DNA from: Tritrichomonas musculus
Taxonomy: Eukaryota; Parabasalia; Tritrichomonadida; Tritrichomonadidae
NCBI GenBank assembly: GCA_039105265.1
Contig: JAPFFF010000014.1
Coordinates: 992,001 to 1,056,000, forward strand
Length of the DNA stretch: 64,000 bases
Direction: 5' to 3'
The notes beneath the pieces are model-generated. The model saw nothing but the letters and a program-made list of their open reading frames with translations. It made no database searches and had not been told where the DNA came from. Both the position numbers and the translations under genes were made by a program. Numbering within the stretch: the stretch's first letter is position 1; the number at the start of each line of letters is the position of its first letter. Shown here in pieces: positions 31,514-42,300 of the stretch.

Positions 31514-33049
31514 TCACTTATTCCTTGCTCTATAGAACTCAAAAAGAGCATCATTAGCAGCCATTACTGATTTGGCTAAAACTCCTCCTCTATAAATAGA
31601 TAATAACTCCAAACAGGTTACTCCATCTGTATTGGGAAAGATACTACTCGTAATTAATCCATAATTAACGCCATTATCGTCATTAAAAGGCGGTGGGCTG
31701 AACACGTGAGCCGGCCTCAATAACTCTCCTTTTTCATCCTCAAATCTGAGTTCATAACAAAATTGATAGTCTTGCTCTCCCCACATCATTGTTGTATATC
31801 CTTTCATCATCGCAGTCATCCCGTAAGCAGCCATTTGCATTGTTAATTTTTGCATTAATTCAAAAGCTTCTGATTCCAAATCATCATCATTATCATCATC
31901 TTCGCCAGCTTCTCCTTCAGAATTTTCAGAGTTTTGGTTATCAGCATTATTTCCACTATCATCGTCTTTATTATCATTGCTATTTTTGAGTTGGCTAAGA
32001 TGATCAATCAGAAATCCAGTTGAAAGATCGAGTGGCAATTCCCATACTGTGCAATGCGTACGATCTATTAAAATATAATGAATAAGCTCTTCCATAACTT
32101 GTATCGGCTTTTCTTCCGGAATTGGCGGTTTGAATTGACTCATTAATAATGTGATGGTTGTAATAAATTGCAGAATTGAACTGCGGAGTTCGTCTGTAAT
32201 TTTAAGATTTTGAGTAGTTACAAGAATAACATATGGCGATCTTTCACTTAATCGTGAACTTGATAAGAGGCAGCATACTGGTGATCTTTGAATTCTTAGA
32301 AAAGCGTTTTTATGTTTAAGAGTTGTGTTATTAGACGATTTAACGAATTCAGGATCAAAATTACGAGAGCTTGATATTTCGTTATCAATCATAATGTCAC
32401 TATCATTAGATTCAATATTAACATCAGAATATTCAACTTTTTCAAAAATAGAAAGATTCAATAGAGTTTCGGGATCAATTTTAGCAGCAGCCGGTGAATC
32501 ATAATGAGCTACAATTTTGTTTCCATCAAATAGTGTAACGTTCAATATGTTAATATCAAAATTTGATACAGTTGATGATATTGATTGAATAAAATGATCA
32601 CTTAATTCTTTTGAATCTGAGTCAACTCGTATCGAATTTAGTAAATAAATATAATCTTCTTGGCATAAAGAAAGATAACTGTCAACATATTGCGAGAAAA
32701 TTTTCCTTTTATCCATAGAAATACTCCTTTTCATAACAGATTCAAATTTAGGTCCGAATAAGAAAATTAAAACTTCGCGAATTGTTTGTAATTGAAGTCT
32801 CATTACATCTTGAAAACGAGCATCGTTGGTTTGTATGAAAAATAGCATTCCACGCCATTGTTGAAGAACAATAAAAAGATCATCTGCAGTAAAGAATTGA
32901 AAATCTTCACCTAATTGCTCATGGAGATAAACTAATGTTGCACGTAGAGACATATCATCGTTTCTGTTGCGTGAATCATCCCCTTCTTTTTCAACAGGAT
33001 AAAATGTTGTTGTATCTGAGATAATTCTAACCTTAGTGTTTAGATTCAT
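31514..33049 (-). CDS. HPS1: HPS1-like (BLOC-3/Mon1-type longin) protein
   Basis: A 511-residue protein. The N-terminal part LFIVLQQWRGMLFFIQTNDARF, followed by LRLQ/IREVLIFLFGP, has the shape of the first longin domain of HPS1 and Mon1. The C-terminal part matches HPS1 best. HYILIDRTHCTVW corresponds to the HFIYVDRT region. AMMKGYTTMMWGEQDYQFCYEL corresponds to the KGYTT-L-x-Q/E-x-D-F-x-x-x-Y block, and CLELLSIYRGG to the CYELLALH region. A low-complexity Asp/Asn/Glu insert occupies about residues 353-393. HPS1 with HPS4 forms BLOC-3, a Rab32/38 exchange factor for lysosome-related organelles. The HPS4 partner is not in this window. Mon1 or Fuzzy membership is the alternative. Confidence 0.65.
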   Translation of the reverse strand: MNLNTKVRIISDTTTFYPVEKEGDDSRNRNDDMSLRATLVYLHEQLGEDFQFFTADDLFIVLQQWRGMLFFIQTNDARFQDVMRLQLQTIREVLIFLFGPKFESVMKRSISMDKRKIFSQYVDSYLSLCQEDYIYLLNSIRVDSDSKELSDHFIQSISSTVSNFDINILNVTLFDGNKIVAHYDSPAAAKIDPETLLNLSIFEKVEYSDVNIESNDSDIMIDNEISSSRNFDPEFVKSSNNTTLKHKNAFLRIQRSPVCCLLSSSRLSERSPYVILVTTQNLKITDELRSSILQFITTITLLMSQFKPPIPEEKPIQVMEELIHYILIDRTHCTVWELPLDLSTGFLIDHLSQLKNSNDNKDDDSGNNADNQNSENSEGEAGEDDDNDDDLESEAFELMQKLTMQMAAYGMTAMMKGYTTMMWGEQDYQFCYELRFEDEKGELLRPAHVFSPPPFNDDNGVNYGLITSSIFPNTDGVTCLELLSIYRGGVLAKSVMAANDALFEFYRARNK

Positions 33050-33220
33050 AAATCAAACTTTTTTATTTAAATCGCATCATTGAAAATTTTCAATTGAAAA
33101 TAGTTCAAATTTTTGAAAAAGTTCTCAATTTTTTTTTAGTCAACATAACAAACTTATTATTTCATTTTCTCCATAAATAAATAATATCAAATAAATCAAA
33201 GAATAGATTTGCATAATTAT

Positions 33221-35500
33221 TCATGCATTGTTGCCATTTTTCTTTCGATACCTTCCCGATTTGAGCTCAATGAGTCGAATCTGTGCAGGTGTGAAGTTCT
33301 TTTTCATTTGATATAAGAAATCTTTTGGTATTTTATTTCTACACTCTGCAAATATAGATAATGTATAATGTCTAATAGATAAATTTTCATTATTCATATA
33401 TGTTTCTAGCTTTTTGATAAGTACTTTGTGGATAGCCAATATTTTTTGTGGAGTAGCAAATATAGTGAATTGATGAAGGGCTTCTAGTAAAATTTCTGCT
33501 ATTTGTTCATTTGAATCGCTTATCATAATTAACGAATCAGATAAAGTGTTTGTGTCCCCCATCATTCGAGATATACATTCAATCGCATTCTTATGCCAGC
33601 TGCATGGTTTCTTCTTTACTTCTTCTTCCTCAGGAGATTCTGTAGATAAATTCTCTTCTTCATTAATTAACGAGCTGACAATTGGCTTCAATGATGTGAC
33701 GAATGACACTGAACGTAATTTTGGCATTGCCGCAGTAATGAAATTCAAGCAAGCAATTCGTTGCCCTTCGTCACCATTAGTAATTAGATCTGGAAGATTT
33801 TGACTGAAGAATAGAGTTGCTACTTTTGATGCTGGTGTTATTGCCATTTTGGACGGAGATAAGTTGGAAGAAGAGGAAGAAGGTGAATCAGGAATATTGG
33901 CTGAAGGATCTGGTGAATATTGTACATATTGATTAGAATTACTGTCAAAGAAACTTGAATGAAGAGTTTCAAGTTCCTTTTGCCATTTTGAATTATTACC
34001 ATCACTATTCGAAAGATTGAACAGAATTTTTTGAAGATTTACTTTAATGTCATTATCAGGCTCACTTTTTAGTACTTTTTCTATATATCCAACATTTGGA
34101 TTATGAGAGTTAAGTTTGATTAACGATTGTAGTAATTTTGATATCGGCGCTGTAATATTAATTTGGTATTTATTTAATCTAAAAACTGAGACAAAAAAGT
34201 TGAAAGAGTCCGTAATACGCGGTTTTCCTGCCTTTACAAGTGATTCTGCTAAATTCTGAATGCCAACTTTTTTAGCTGCAAAATCGATAACGCCTTCTTG
34301 AAATTCAAACGATGACATAATATCTATTAAACAGGGTTCAAAAATCTCTTTGTAATGATCAAAAAGAGGTTCAAGAGTTGATTCCCATTTATTAAAATTA
34401 GGAATTTCTTTAATTGATAAAAGAACTGACTCAGCAAGTGTATCTTTAGATGAATCAAGTGTTGAATAGTCGTTATTTTTAATGATTTGGTCTAGATGCT
34501 TTTTGAAAAAGGCTGCTTGATTTGTATTTGATGAAGAAATAGTCTCTAATTCTGGTTTTTCATCGCTTTTTTGTTTTGAAATTGAACGTTTTTGAGTAGA
34601 TCTTGGGGTTGTAGAAGGCGAGAAGCCGTATGATTTAGATGGAGTACTTGGTTGTGCTGTTGCTTGTTTAGGAGTTGTTGTTCCTGTCTCAATGGCTGTC
34701 CTATTTTCCTGTTTAGGTTTTGGAGATAATTTTTGTGGGGTTTCGCGTTTTGGATTAGTTTTGGAAGTCATAGCAGGAGTAAAAGGTAATGTAGAAACTG
34801 GCTTTGATAATTTATTTGATGAATTTGGTGCTCGATTTATTTTTGCTGCTAATATTGCGATATCTCTAACTGTATCAACCGGATCTTCCAAAAGAGTTGA
34901 AACAACAGCTGATGCCTCTTTAGATAGCATGGAGGCTAATTGTGGTGGCCATGTTTCAATAATAATATGTGCGCATTCAGCAGCAATTTGGCGGTATGCT
35001 GGAATTGGTGATGGTGCGTTTGATAAAAATAATCTTGCAACTTTCCGATTCATACAATGCTTAGAGATATTTAACAATGCCAAATGGCATGAATGAGCGA
35101 CAGATTGATTATTTGAAGTAAGCTGTTTTAATAGAGAGGGAAATATTTGTTCAATAGAAGGTATAAAATCATCTTCAAGAACTAAAGCTTCTGCTGCAAC
35201 AACTAGAGATGCCATTCTAACAAGCATAGGTCTCATATCAGATAGAGTTGATGCAATATAAGGTGCTAAAGATTTAAGATCCCCTCCTTGATAATATTGA
35301 ATTCCTCCTTTTAATAATTCTAAAATATGCTGAAGTGCTTGCTCTTGCGTTTTTGTATCTGATTTCGATTGTAAGCTTGTTGCTATTTTTTCCAATTCCA
35401 CTTTCGCTTCTTGATTAGATTCAACTTCATATTTCGAATAAGGTTTGAGTGGATCATTAAATTTTTGTACGAGCTCTTCAAGATTTAATTTTTCAGTCAT
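33221..35500 (-). CDS. CLASP-like TOG/HEAT-repeat microtubule protein
   Basis: A 759-residue protein. Residues about 35-230 form helical HEAT/TOG repeats like the CLASP N-terminal domain (SLAPYIASTLSDMRPMLVRMA, SVAHSCHLALLNISKHC, DPVDTVRDIAILAAK). A basic Ser/Thr-Pro-rich linker at about 240-310 (TTPKQ, PSTPSK, STTPRSTQKRS) is typical of microtubule-lattice-binding regions. Two more helical arrays follow (about 330-500 and 560-750). CLASPs slow microtubule catastrophe at plus ends and kinetochores. A TCATAAAA initiator-like site lies about 15-20 bp before the start. No SxIP motif was identified. Other TOG proteins remain possible. Confidence 0.65.
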   Translation of the reverse strand: MTEKLNLEELVQKFNDPLKPYSKYEVESNQEAKVELEKIATSLQSKSDTKTQEQALQHILELLKGGIQYYQGGDLKSLAPYIASTLSDMRPMLVRMASLVVAAEALVLEDDFIPSIEQIFPSLLKQLTSNNQSVAHSCHLALLNISKHCMNRKVARLFLSNAPSPIPAYRQIAAECAHIIIETWPPQLASMLSKEASAVVSTLLEDPVDTVRDIAILAAKINRAPNSSNKLSKPVSTLPFTPAMTSKTNPKRETPQKLSPKPKQENRTAIETGTTTPKQATAQPSTPSKSYGFSPSTTPRSTQKRSISKQKSDEKPELETISSSNTNQAAFFKKHLDQIIKNNDYSTLDSSKDTLAESVLLSIKEIPNFNKWESTLEPLFDHYKEIFEPCLIDIMSSFEFQEGVIDFAAKKVGIQNLAESLVKAGKPRITDSFNFFVSVFRLNKYQINITAPISKLLQSLIKLNSHNPNVGYIEKVLKSEPDNDIKVNLQKILFNLSNSDGNNSKWQKELETLHSSFFDSNSNQYVQYSPDPSANIPDSPSSSSSNLSPSKMAITPASKVATLFFSQNLPDLITNGDEGQRIACLNFITAAMPKLRSVSFVTSLKPIVSSLINEEENLSTESPEEEEVKKKPCSWHKNAIECISRMMGDTNTLSDSLIMISDSNEQIAEILLEALHQFTIFATPQKILAIHKVLIKKLETYMNNENLSIRHYTLSIFAECRNKIPKDFLYQMKKNFTPAQIRLIELKSGRYRKKNGNNA

Positions 35501-35720
35501 TTGAAGATTTTATGAAAATTTTCTAAACGTAATTTTTCATAAAATTTTTGAAAGGTTTTCAAAAAAAAAAAAGTCATCGTATTACGAAGGTATTCCTTAC
35601 ATTTTTTTAGCTGGCCCAAAAATTATATTAATGAAAATATTATATAAAATTTTAGAACATATTAATGAAATTAATCATGTATTTATACTACAATTAAAAG
35701 AAAAATATATAGCCATAAAC

Positions 35721-36848
35721 TTAGAGTTCAGCTATCTCATGATCTGCCAAATCAGAATGGGAATAATGTGCTTCTTGATCTTTTGTAATAATTTTCTCTT
35801 GACCTTTGTCTTTCTTTTTCTTTTTATCTGCGCTTTCTTCCTTGGTTGAATTCTTATCAAGATCAGATAGTTCAGAGCCTATATCTTTAGGCTTCCTTTG
35901 TATGAAACCAAATCCAATTGCACCAGCAATAAAAAGAACACCAATGATGCACATAAGAATTTCCCACCATCGATAGCCTCGCCATTCATGGCAAAAAACA
36001 ACTCCAACAACAATTCCAACAAAAATTTGCCCAAATACAATAAAGCTAGCTCCTGTCGCTCCAATATGATTAACAAGAAAAACATATCCATGTCCGGCAA
36101 TTCCTGTTGCCAAAACGCCTATTATCAAAGCCCATAGCCATCCCATTGGCTTGTTGTGAATTGTCTGTCTCTGTAAAGTTCGAGGTTTATCGTAAATAAG
36201 AGAAAAAGCAAAACATAAAATTGCTGATGCACCAACTTGAATCATTGCAGCAATAGTCACATCTGTATTAGGTGTTTTCCATTTCATGTAAACCATTCCG
36301 ACACCTTGAGCTATGACTGCTACAAATATTATAACATAGCCAATCGAAACATTTTTGGTTTCATTTGGTGAGCTCGCATGCAAAAAAGATGGTACCGCAT
36401 TAAGGATAACACCGATTAAGGCTGAAATAAGAGAAAAAAACTTAAAAAGTGTGAAGGGCTCATCTGGAAGAACGAAATGAGAGATAATCGCTGCAGTTGC
36501 TGTGGAAATAGGTTGTGTAATTTGTGCTGCAGCAGATGGAAGCCATTGCACTGCGATTGCAGCCATGCATTGCATTACACCATGAAATAATATTCCACCT
36601 ATAGCCAAATGAAGAATAGGGAGAAATCCACTTTGAAAGTGTGCCCTTGCTATTTGTTTATATCCTGGTTGGAGGAAGAATCTAAACCAAAAAATTATGA
36701 AACATATTCCAAAACCAAATAGCATTCTATATGCAATTAAAACACATGAGTTAAAATATTTTTGGCCTTGTTGAACTGCAGCAAATGCTGTACCATATAC
36801 TAATGCTAGAAATATATAAACAACGGCATCAATTACCGTAAATTTCAT
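35721..36848 (-). CDS. EamA/DMT-superfamily transporter
   Basis: A 375-residue protein with about ten hydrophobic helices arranged as two EamA-type halves (about residues 5-150 and 170-318). Family-like features are the early LVYGTAFAAVQQGQKYF, the QITQPISTATAAI segment at the end of the first half, and GHGYVFLVNHIGATGASFIVFGQ in the second. A charged, Lys-rich cytoplasmic tail (about 322-375, with KKKKKDK) is added. The family exports or exchanges small solutes such as amino acids or nucleotide sugars; the substrate cannot be told. Absence of a clear nucleotide-sugar-transporter signature makes the prokaryote-like EamA group more likely. Confidence 0.8.
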   Translation of the reverse strand: MKFTVIDAVVYIFLALVYGTAFAAVQQGQKYFNSCVLIAYRMLFGFGICFIIFWFRFFLQPGYKQIARAHFQSGFLPILHLAIGGILFHGVMQCMAAIAVQWLPSAAAQITQPISTATAAIISHFVLPDEPFTLFKFFSLISALIGVILNAVPSFLHASSPNETKNVSIGYVIIFVAVIAQGVGMVYMKWKTPNTDVTIAAMIQVGASAILCFAFSLIYDKPRTLQRQTIHNKPMGWLWALIIGVLATGIAGHGYVFLVNHIGATGASFIVFGQIFVGIVVGVVFCHEWRGYRWWEILMCIIGVLFIAGAIGFGFIQRKPKDIGSELSDLDKNSTKEESADKKKKKDKGQEKIITKDQEAHYSHSDLADHEIAEL

Positions 36849-37026
36849 TTTACTTTAAAAATTATTGAACATATCCAAATAAACATTGAAAAAATAAGTG
36901 TTGTATTGAAATTTTTTTCATCGTTCTTCACAAATGTATAAATAATTTTATAATGCATTTTTTCCAAAAATATTGAATAATAATTTAAAAAAGAGATATT
37001 AAAATAAATAAAAATTGTTAATTTAT

Positions 37027-38214
37027 TTAAATACGAGCAACACCAGAATCACGGGCGGCCTGAGAAACTGCAGCACTAACTGTACCCTTTACACGTGGAT
37101 CAAATGCTTTTGGAAGGATGTAATCTTTGTTGAGTTCGCTATCAGAAACAAGTGAGGCAATAGCATTGGCAGCTGCAATGTTCATTTCATTGTTAATATC
37201 TTTAGCACGAACATCGAGTGCACCACGGAAAACTCCTGGGAAAGCAAGAACATTGTTGATTTGGTTGGGGAAATCAGAACGGCCAGTTCCAACAACTGCA
37301 GCGCCAGCTTCAAGAGCGAGATCTGGCATGATTTCTGGAACTGGATTTGCCATTGGGAAAATGATTGAATCCTTAGCCATTGTACGAACCATATCTTGTG
37401 TAAGTGTTCCTGGGGCTGAAACACCAATGAAAACATCAGCACCTTTGATAATGTCTGAAAGTTTTCCTGCTTTCTTTTCAGTGTTTGTAATTTTAGCGAT
37501 TTCTTCTTTTTCTGGGTTAAGTCCATCACGTCCTTCATAAATTGCTCCCTTTCTATCAGTCATAATAACCTTGGCTGGGTTTAATCCACGGGCAATAAGA
37601 AGCTTGATAATAGCAATTCCTGCAGCACCAGCACCAGATGTAACAACTGTAATGTCTTTGATGTCCTTTTTAACAATTCTGAGTGCGTTTGTAAGGGCAG
37701 CAAGAACAACAATTGCAGTGCCGTGTTGGTCATCGTGGAAAATTGGAATATCAGAAATTTCCTTCAAACGACGTTCAATTTCAAAGCATCGTGGAGCTGC
37801 AATATCTTCAAGATTAACACCACCGAAAGATCCAAGGAGAAGTGAAATAGTGTGAACAATTTCATCTACGTCCTTTGAACGAACGCAGAGTGGGATAGCA
37901 TCAACATCTCCAAATGTCTTGAAAAGAACGCACTTGCCTTCCATGACTGGCATACCTGCTTCTGGTCCAATGTCACCAAGTCCAAGAACTGCTGTTCCAT
38001 CAGTAATGACAGCAACAGTATTCCACCTACGAGTAAGTTCATAACTCTTGTTGACATCCTTTTGGATTTCGAGGCATGGTTGAGCAACACCTGGAGTGTA
38101 AGCCAATGACAATTCATCCTTGTTTGTAACTGGTGCCCTAGCTTTAACTTCAAGTTTGCCTTTGAGTTGATAGTGAAGTTGAAGAGATTCTTCTGCGTAA
38201 TTCCTTTTTGTCAT
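37027..38214 (-). CDS. ME: Short (bacterial-type) malic enzyme
   Basis: A 395-residue decarboxylating malate dehydrogenase, converting malate to pyruvate, CO2 and NAD(P)H. Visible are Tyr39 in [25 protein letters not shown] (71-84), Lys94 in MEGKCVLFK and the metal-binding block FHDDQHGTA (159-167). Also present are the Rossmann turn GAGAAG (194-199) and FPMANPVPE. Its length matches bacterial and archaeal enzymes, not the about 550-residue eukaryotic type of hydrogenosomes. Trichomonads are known to have a separate cytosolic enzyme of bacterial origin, and the lack of an N-terminal targeting extension fits that. G/C-ending codons are commoner than in neighbours, as in highly expressed genes. 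A TCACTTT initiator lies 8-14 bp upstream of the start. Confidence 0.93.
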   Translation of the reverse strand: MTKRNYAEESLQLHYQLKGKLEVKARAPVTNKDELSLAYTPGVAQPCLEIQKDVNKSYELTRRWNTVAVITDGTAVLGLGDIGPEAGMPVMEGKCVLFKTFGDVDAIPLCVRSKDVDEIVHTISLLLGSFGGVNLEDIAAPRCFEIERRLKEISDIPIFHDDQHGTAIVVLAALTNALRIVKKDIKDITVVTSGAGAAGIAIIKLLIARGLNPAKVIMTDRKGAIYEGRDGLNPEKEEIAKITNTEKKAGKLSDIIKGADVFIGVSAPGTLTQDMVRTMAKDSIIFPMANPVPEIMPDLALEAGAAVVGTGRSDFPNQINNVLAFPGVFRGALDVRAKDINNEMNIAAANAIASLVSDSELNKDYILPKAFDPRVKGTVSAAVSQAARDSGVARI

Positions 38215-38221
38215 TAGAAAT

Positions 38222-38228
38222 AAAGTGA
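38222..38228 (-). promoter_or_regulatory. TCA-type initiator of the malic enzyme gene
   Basis: On the minus strand the sequence TCACTTTATTTCTA immediately precedes the ATG. It fits the parabasalid initiator TCA+1-pyrimidine-A/T, which sits within about 20 bp of start codons and fixes the transcription start. This implies a very short 5' leader. The motif is short and the genome AT-rich, so chance occurrence is possible. Confidence 0.5.
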
Positions 38229-39396
38229 AATCACACTTGAAAAAAAAATAATTTCAGTTAAAAAAGTTAAGAGAAAATACGATAAATAAATTGATAAATA
38301 GCCGAACAATTGATAGATTATTAAAAATTTATCGTTTTTTATCGATACAATATAAAATTGGGAGAATATCGAGGTTTCAAGAAATTTTTAGTTATTAGTT
38401 TTCTTTCAAAATGATTGCATAGAAAAAAAGTAGAAAATCCTCCATTTACCAAAACAGAACGTAGGAAACTACGGCGGTTAAATACGTTAAAACAACAAAA
38501 ACTCTTTTTAGGTGAATATATAAAGATTTGAAAAACAATTTCACTTGTATATTAATAAGTATCTTTATAAGTAAATTATTAATTGTCTGAATTAAAATAA
38601 ATTACATCACGTATCATTTTAAAGACGAAATATTAAATGAAAAGTTTACATGAAAATTCAATACCTATCGTCAAAAAAGCTTTGAAAATAAAATAAAATA
38701 TGAACAAAATGAAGGATTAACATATTTTACTATTTGAATATTTTCAATTATCATTTTATTGAAAATGTATTTATATAATAATGCTTCCTTTTAATGCGTA
38801 ACAATTCCCAAATTTCTTAATTTAATAGTCATTTCAATTTTTTTATCACAAATGTGGAAATAATAATTTGATATTACTGAACCCATCTAGAGAACATAGA
38901 ACATGGCTTGGTGATTAAGTAAAATTGAAATAGACGAAATAGAAGTCTATCTAAATTGTTATCTCTTCTCAAATATTATAATATATTGAGAGATAGACAT
39001 TCAAAAAATTGAATTGCATTGAAAATATCTCAATTTTTATATTTGAAATATTAGTATTATTTAAAGTATTGTTAATCTTTTAATCATAAAAATCATGTAT
39101 TAATGATTTGAGTTAATATATTCTATATATTATCAATTACATGGAAAATTACTTTTGAAATAACAAGATTTAATGAAATTGCTCTTTTGAAAATTCAATT
39201 GGAAAGTGTGAGGTGAAATGACTTGAATAAATCTCTCAAAAACTCAAAACTCACAGTCACCGATGAACCAATGGGTACTTGTTCTAAATTTGAGAAAAAA
39301 TTTTTTTTTTTTTTGTAATCAAAAGTGAAAAGTTTTCACACTCAAAAGTAACAATTTTTTATCTCAAAAAATAAGAAAATTCAATTGAAAATATTA
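38229..39396. other. Long AT-rich divergent spacer
   Basis: About 1.17 kb between divergent malic enzyme and Sel1 genes. No coding frame, transposon end or strong palindrome was seen. Part of it near 38462-38478 (GGAAACTACGGCGG) is less AT-rich. A T run lies at about 39300-39314 just before the Sel1 gene. Confidence 0.5.
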
Positions 39397-42300
39397 ATGA
39401 TACATGTTAAACCTAAGCCTCAACAAAGAAGCGCAAAGCCAGTTCAATTAAAAGCTACCTCTAGTATTATCACAAATTCGAAAAACCACAGGCGAAATTC
39501 ATTCCACCAAGATCAAGTGAATGAAAATAATCCTCAAGTTCAAGGCCAACTTCCACCTCTTTTACCAAATGCACAAATTGAAGTAAAAAATGAAACGAAT
39601 CAATCGGCTGACTCACTTTATCAAAAAGGACTTATTTTAATGAAGACTGATATTAAAAAAGCAACTGAAATGTTTAAGTTAGCAGCTGAAATGCAGCATT
39701 TTTCAGCCATGTATTCATATGCACACCTTCTTTCACGAGATCTGTCAACAGCACCAACAGCACTTAGAATAATGCGAACTGCATATAAAAACGGTCAAAA
39801 AGATGCTCTTTTTGAATATGCATTTATGCTTGAAAATGGTATTGGCTGCTCAAAAAATATAGATGAAGCATATTCAGTTTATCAAAAAGGAATAGAAAAT
39901 GGTGATGGCAGAGCTATGTATCGATGCGCAATAATATTAAAAGGTAACAAAAATAAATCAGAAGAAATGTTTAGATTATTTAATGAAGCTGCCAAATTAA
40001 ATATTACAAAAGCATTTTTTGAGCTCGGCATATGCTATAAAAAAGGCACTGGTGTTACAAAAAATCCGACTGAAGCTGCTCGTATTTTTAAACAACTTGC
40101 TGATGCAAACGATCCAAATGGGATGCTAGAATATGCAATGTGCCTCAAAAACGGCTTTGGCATTAACAAAGATGAGCAAAAATTTGAAGAGATGATAAGC
40201 AAAGCATTATCAACAAATTCTCCTGATGCAAAATTAACATATGCTAATTTACTTGAAAGTGGAGACGGCTTTCCACAAAATATTGAGTTAGCTGAGAAGA
40301 TATATAAAGAACTTTCTGAAGCAGAGCCAGGAAACAGATTTGCTCAGTATTGTTATGCTAGAGCTCTTCAAAATCGTGGAGAATTCAATGAAGCTTTTCG
40401 ATATTATAATATGGCTCACCAAAAGCAGCATCCAGACGCACTATTTTCAATTGCAATGCTTCAATTAAAACTTAAACAAAACGAAGAAGGAATGAAAAAT
40501 TTGAAACTGGCAGCTGATGCTGGAAATCAAATTGCTCAATTTAATTATGCACTTTATCTAGAAAAAGAAGAAAAACCTGATAAAAATGAAATCATTAAAT
40601 ATTATAAAATGGCTGCAGATTCTGGTCTTCCAAATGCGATATGTAATTATTCTTCCTATATAATAAAGAAAGACAAAAAATTAGGAATTTCTTTACTCAA
40701 AAAAGCAGCAGATAAAGGCCATGCTCTTTCACAATATCAATATGCAAAATTTGAATTAGAGCAATGGAAGCAAAATCGACATAATCGTCGCAATCACTTA
40801 AAATACAACAACTTTGACGAAGATGATTGCTTTGATGATGATCTCAACCTCTGTACAGCTATTCAATATTTTGAAATGGCATCAGCTAATAATTTTTGCA
40901 AAGCCCAATATAAACTCGGATTAATTAAGATCAAAAATAATGATTTAGACGAAGGTATGAAACTTTTGAAAACATCAAGTGATGCTGGATACAGTAAAGC
41001 TATCTCAAAATATCAGTCAATGTTAAACGACAATTCTCAAGGATTCAAAAAAGAAGATCCTGATCCTCCTTATGAATATGCATGCCATATCCCTGATGTC
41101 GATGAATCAATTGCATTTTATGATAAATATTATGATGATAATAATCCTCTCTCAAAATTGCGTCGTTATCAACTATTGCTAAAAAAAGATTCAAAAACTT
41201 CATTGAAAAATATTGTTGAAATGGCAAAAAGTGGGTATGATGAAGCCAAATATGTTTATGCTACTCTACTCGAAGAAGGAAAATACTGTAAAAAGAATAT
41301 GCTTGAAGCTCGTAAATTTTATCAAGAAGCTACAAAATTGCATCATCTAAAGTCAATGTTACGATACGGAAAACTTTTAAAAGTTGAAGACCAAAAAAGC
41401 GCTTTTATCTTATTTAAAGAAGCCGCAGAGAGAGGCCTTCCTATTGCCCAATATCATTATGCGCGTATACTTGAAATGGGAGGAGCAGAAGAAGAAGCTA
41501 TTGTATACTACAAAAAAGCCGTCGATGCTGGAATTGTAAAAGCGATGTTTAGATATGGAAGGATTCATGAAATCAGTACCTCTATCAAAAAGTCGTATCG
41601 TACTTCCCTTTATTATTACAAGCTTGCAGCTAAGAAAGGATATGCTAAAGCACAAAATAACTGCGGAAGATTGTATGAATTAGGCCTTGGTGTCTCTAAG
41701 CCGAACAAGGAGCTAGCTGTATCATTATATAAAAAAGCAGCAGATCAAGGAAATGTTATAGCCTTACATAATTACGCACGCGCTTTAGAGAAAGGAATTG
41801 GTATACAAAAAGATGAAGCAAAATCCGCATCAATTTACAAAAAATTGGCTGATGATGATCCAGATGATGGCTTGGCTCAATACAACTATGCTCGAATGTG
41901 TCACAATGGAATTGGTTTGGCTGAAAATCTCGAAGAGGCTGGGAAATACTATCTCTTGGCGATTGATAATAATATTGCAGAAGCAAAACAAAACTACGGA
42001 GTGATGCTATTCAATAAATTCCATAAATGGAATGAAGCAGCTAAATTTTTTGAAATGGCAGTTTCAGGAAACGGTGGTCAGCCGTCCGCTAAGTATAATT
42101 ATGCTCAGCTTTTAAAAAGGGGAATGGGACTAAATGAAGATAAAAAGAAAGCAGAATCACTATTACATGATGCAGCTGAGGAATTGTTTTTACCTGCAAT
42201 TGTCGCTTATGCAGAATTACTCAAAAATAAAGGTGAAGAGGAAGAAACGGAAAATGAATATAACGAAGAAGAGGAGGAAGAAGAAAGTGAAAGTGGTAAT

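Noticed and set aside
34692-35096. Plus-strand 134-codon frame
   Set aside because: Antisense shadow of the CLASP-like gene. The minus strand carries the conserved TOG-like repeats.
37127-37855. Plus-strand frames of 137 and 94 codons
   Set aside because: Antisense shadows of the malic enzyme gene, caused by its G/C-richer codons.
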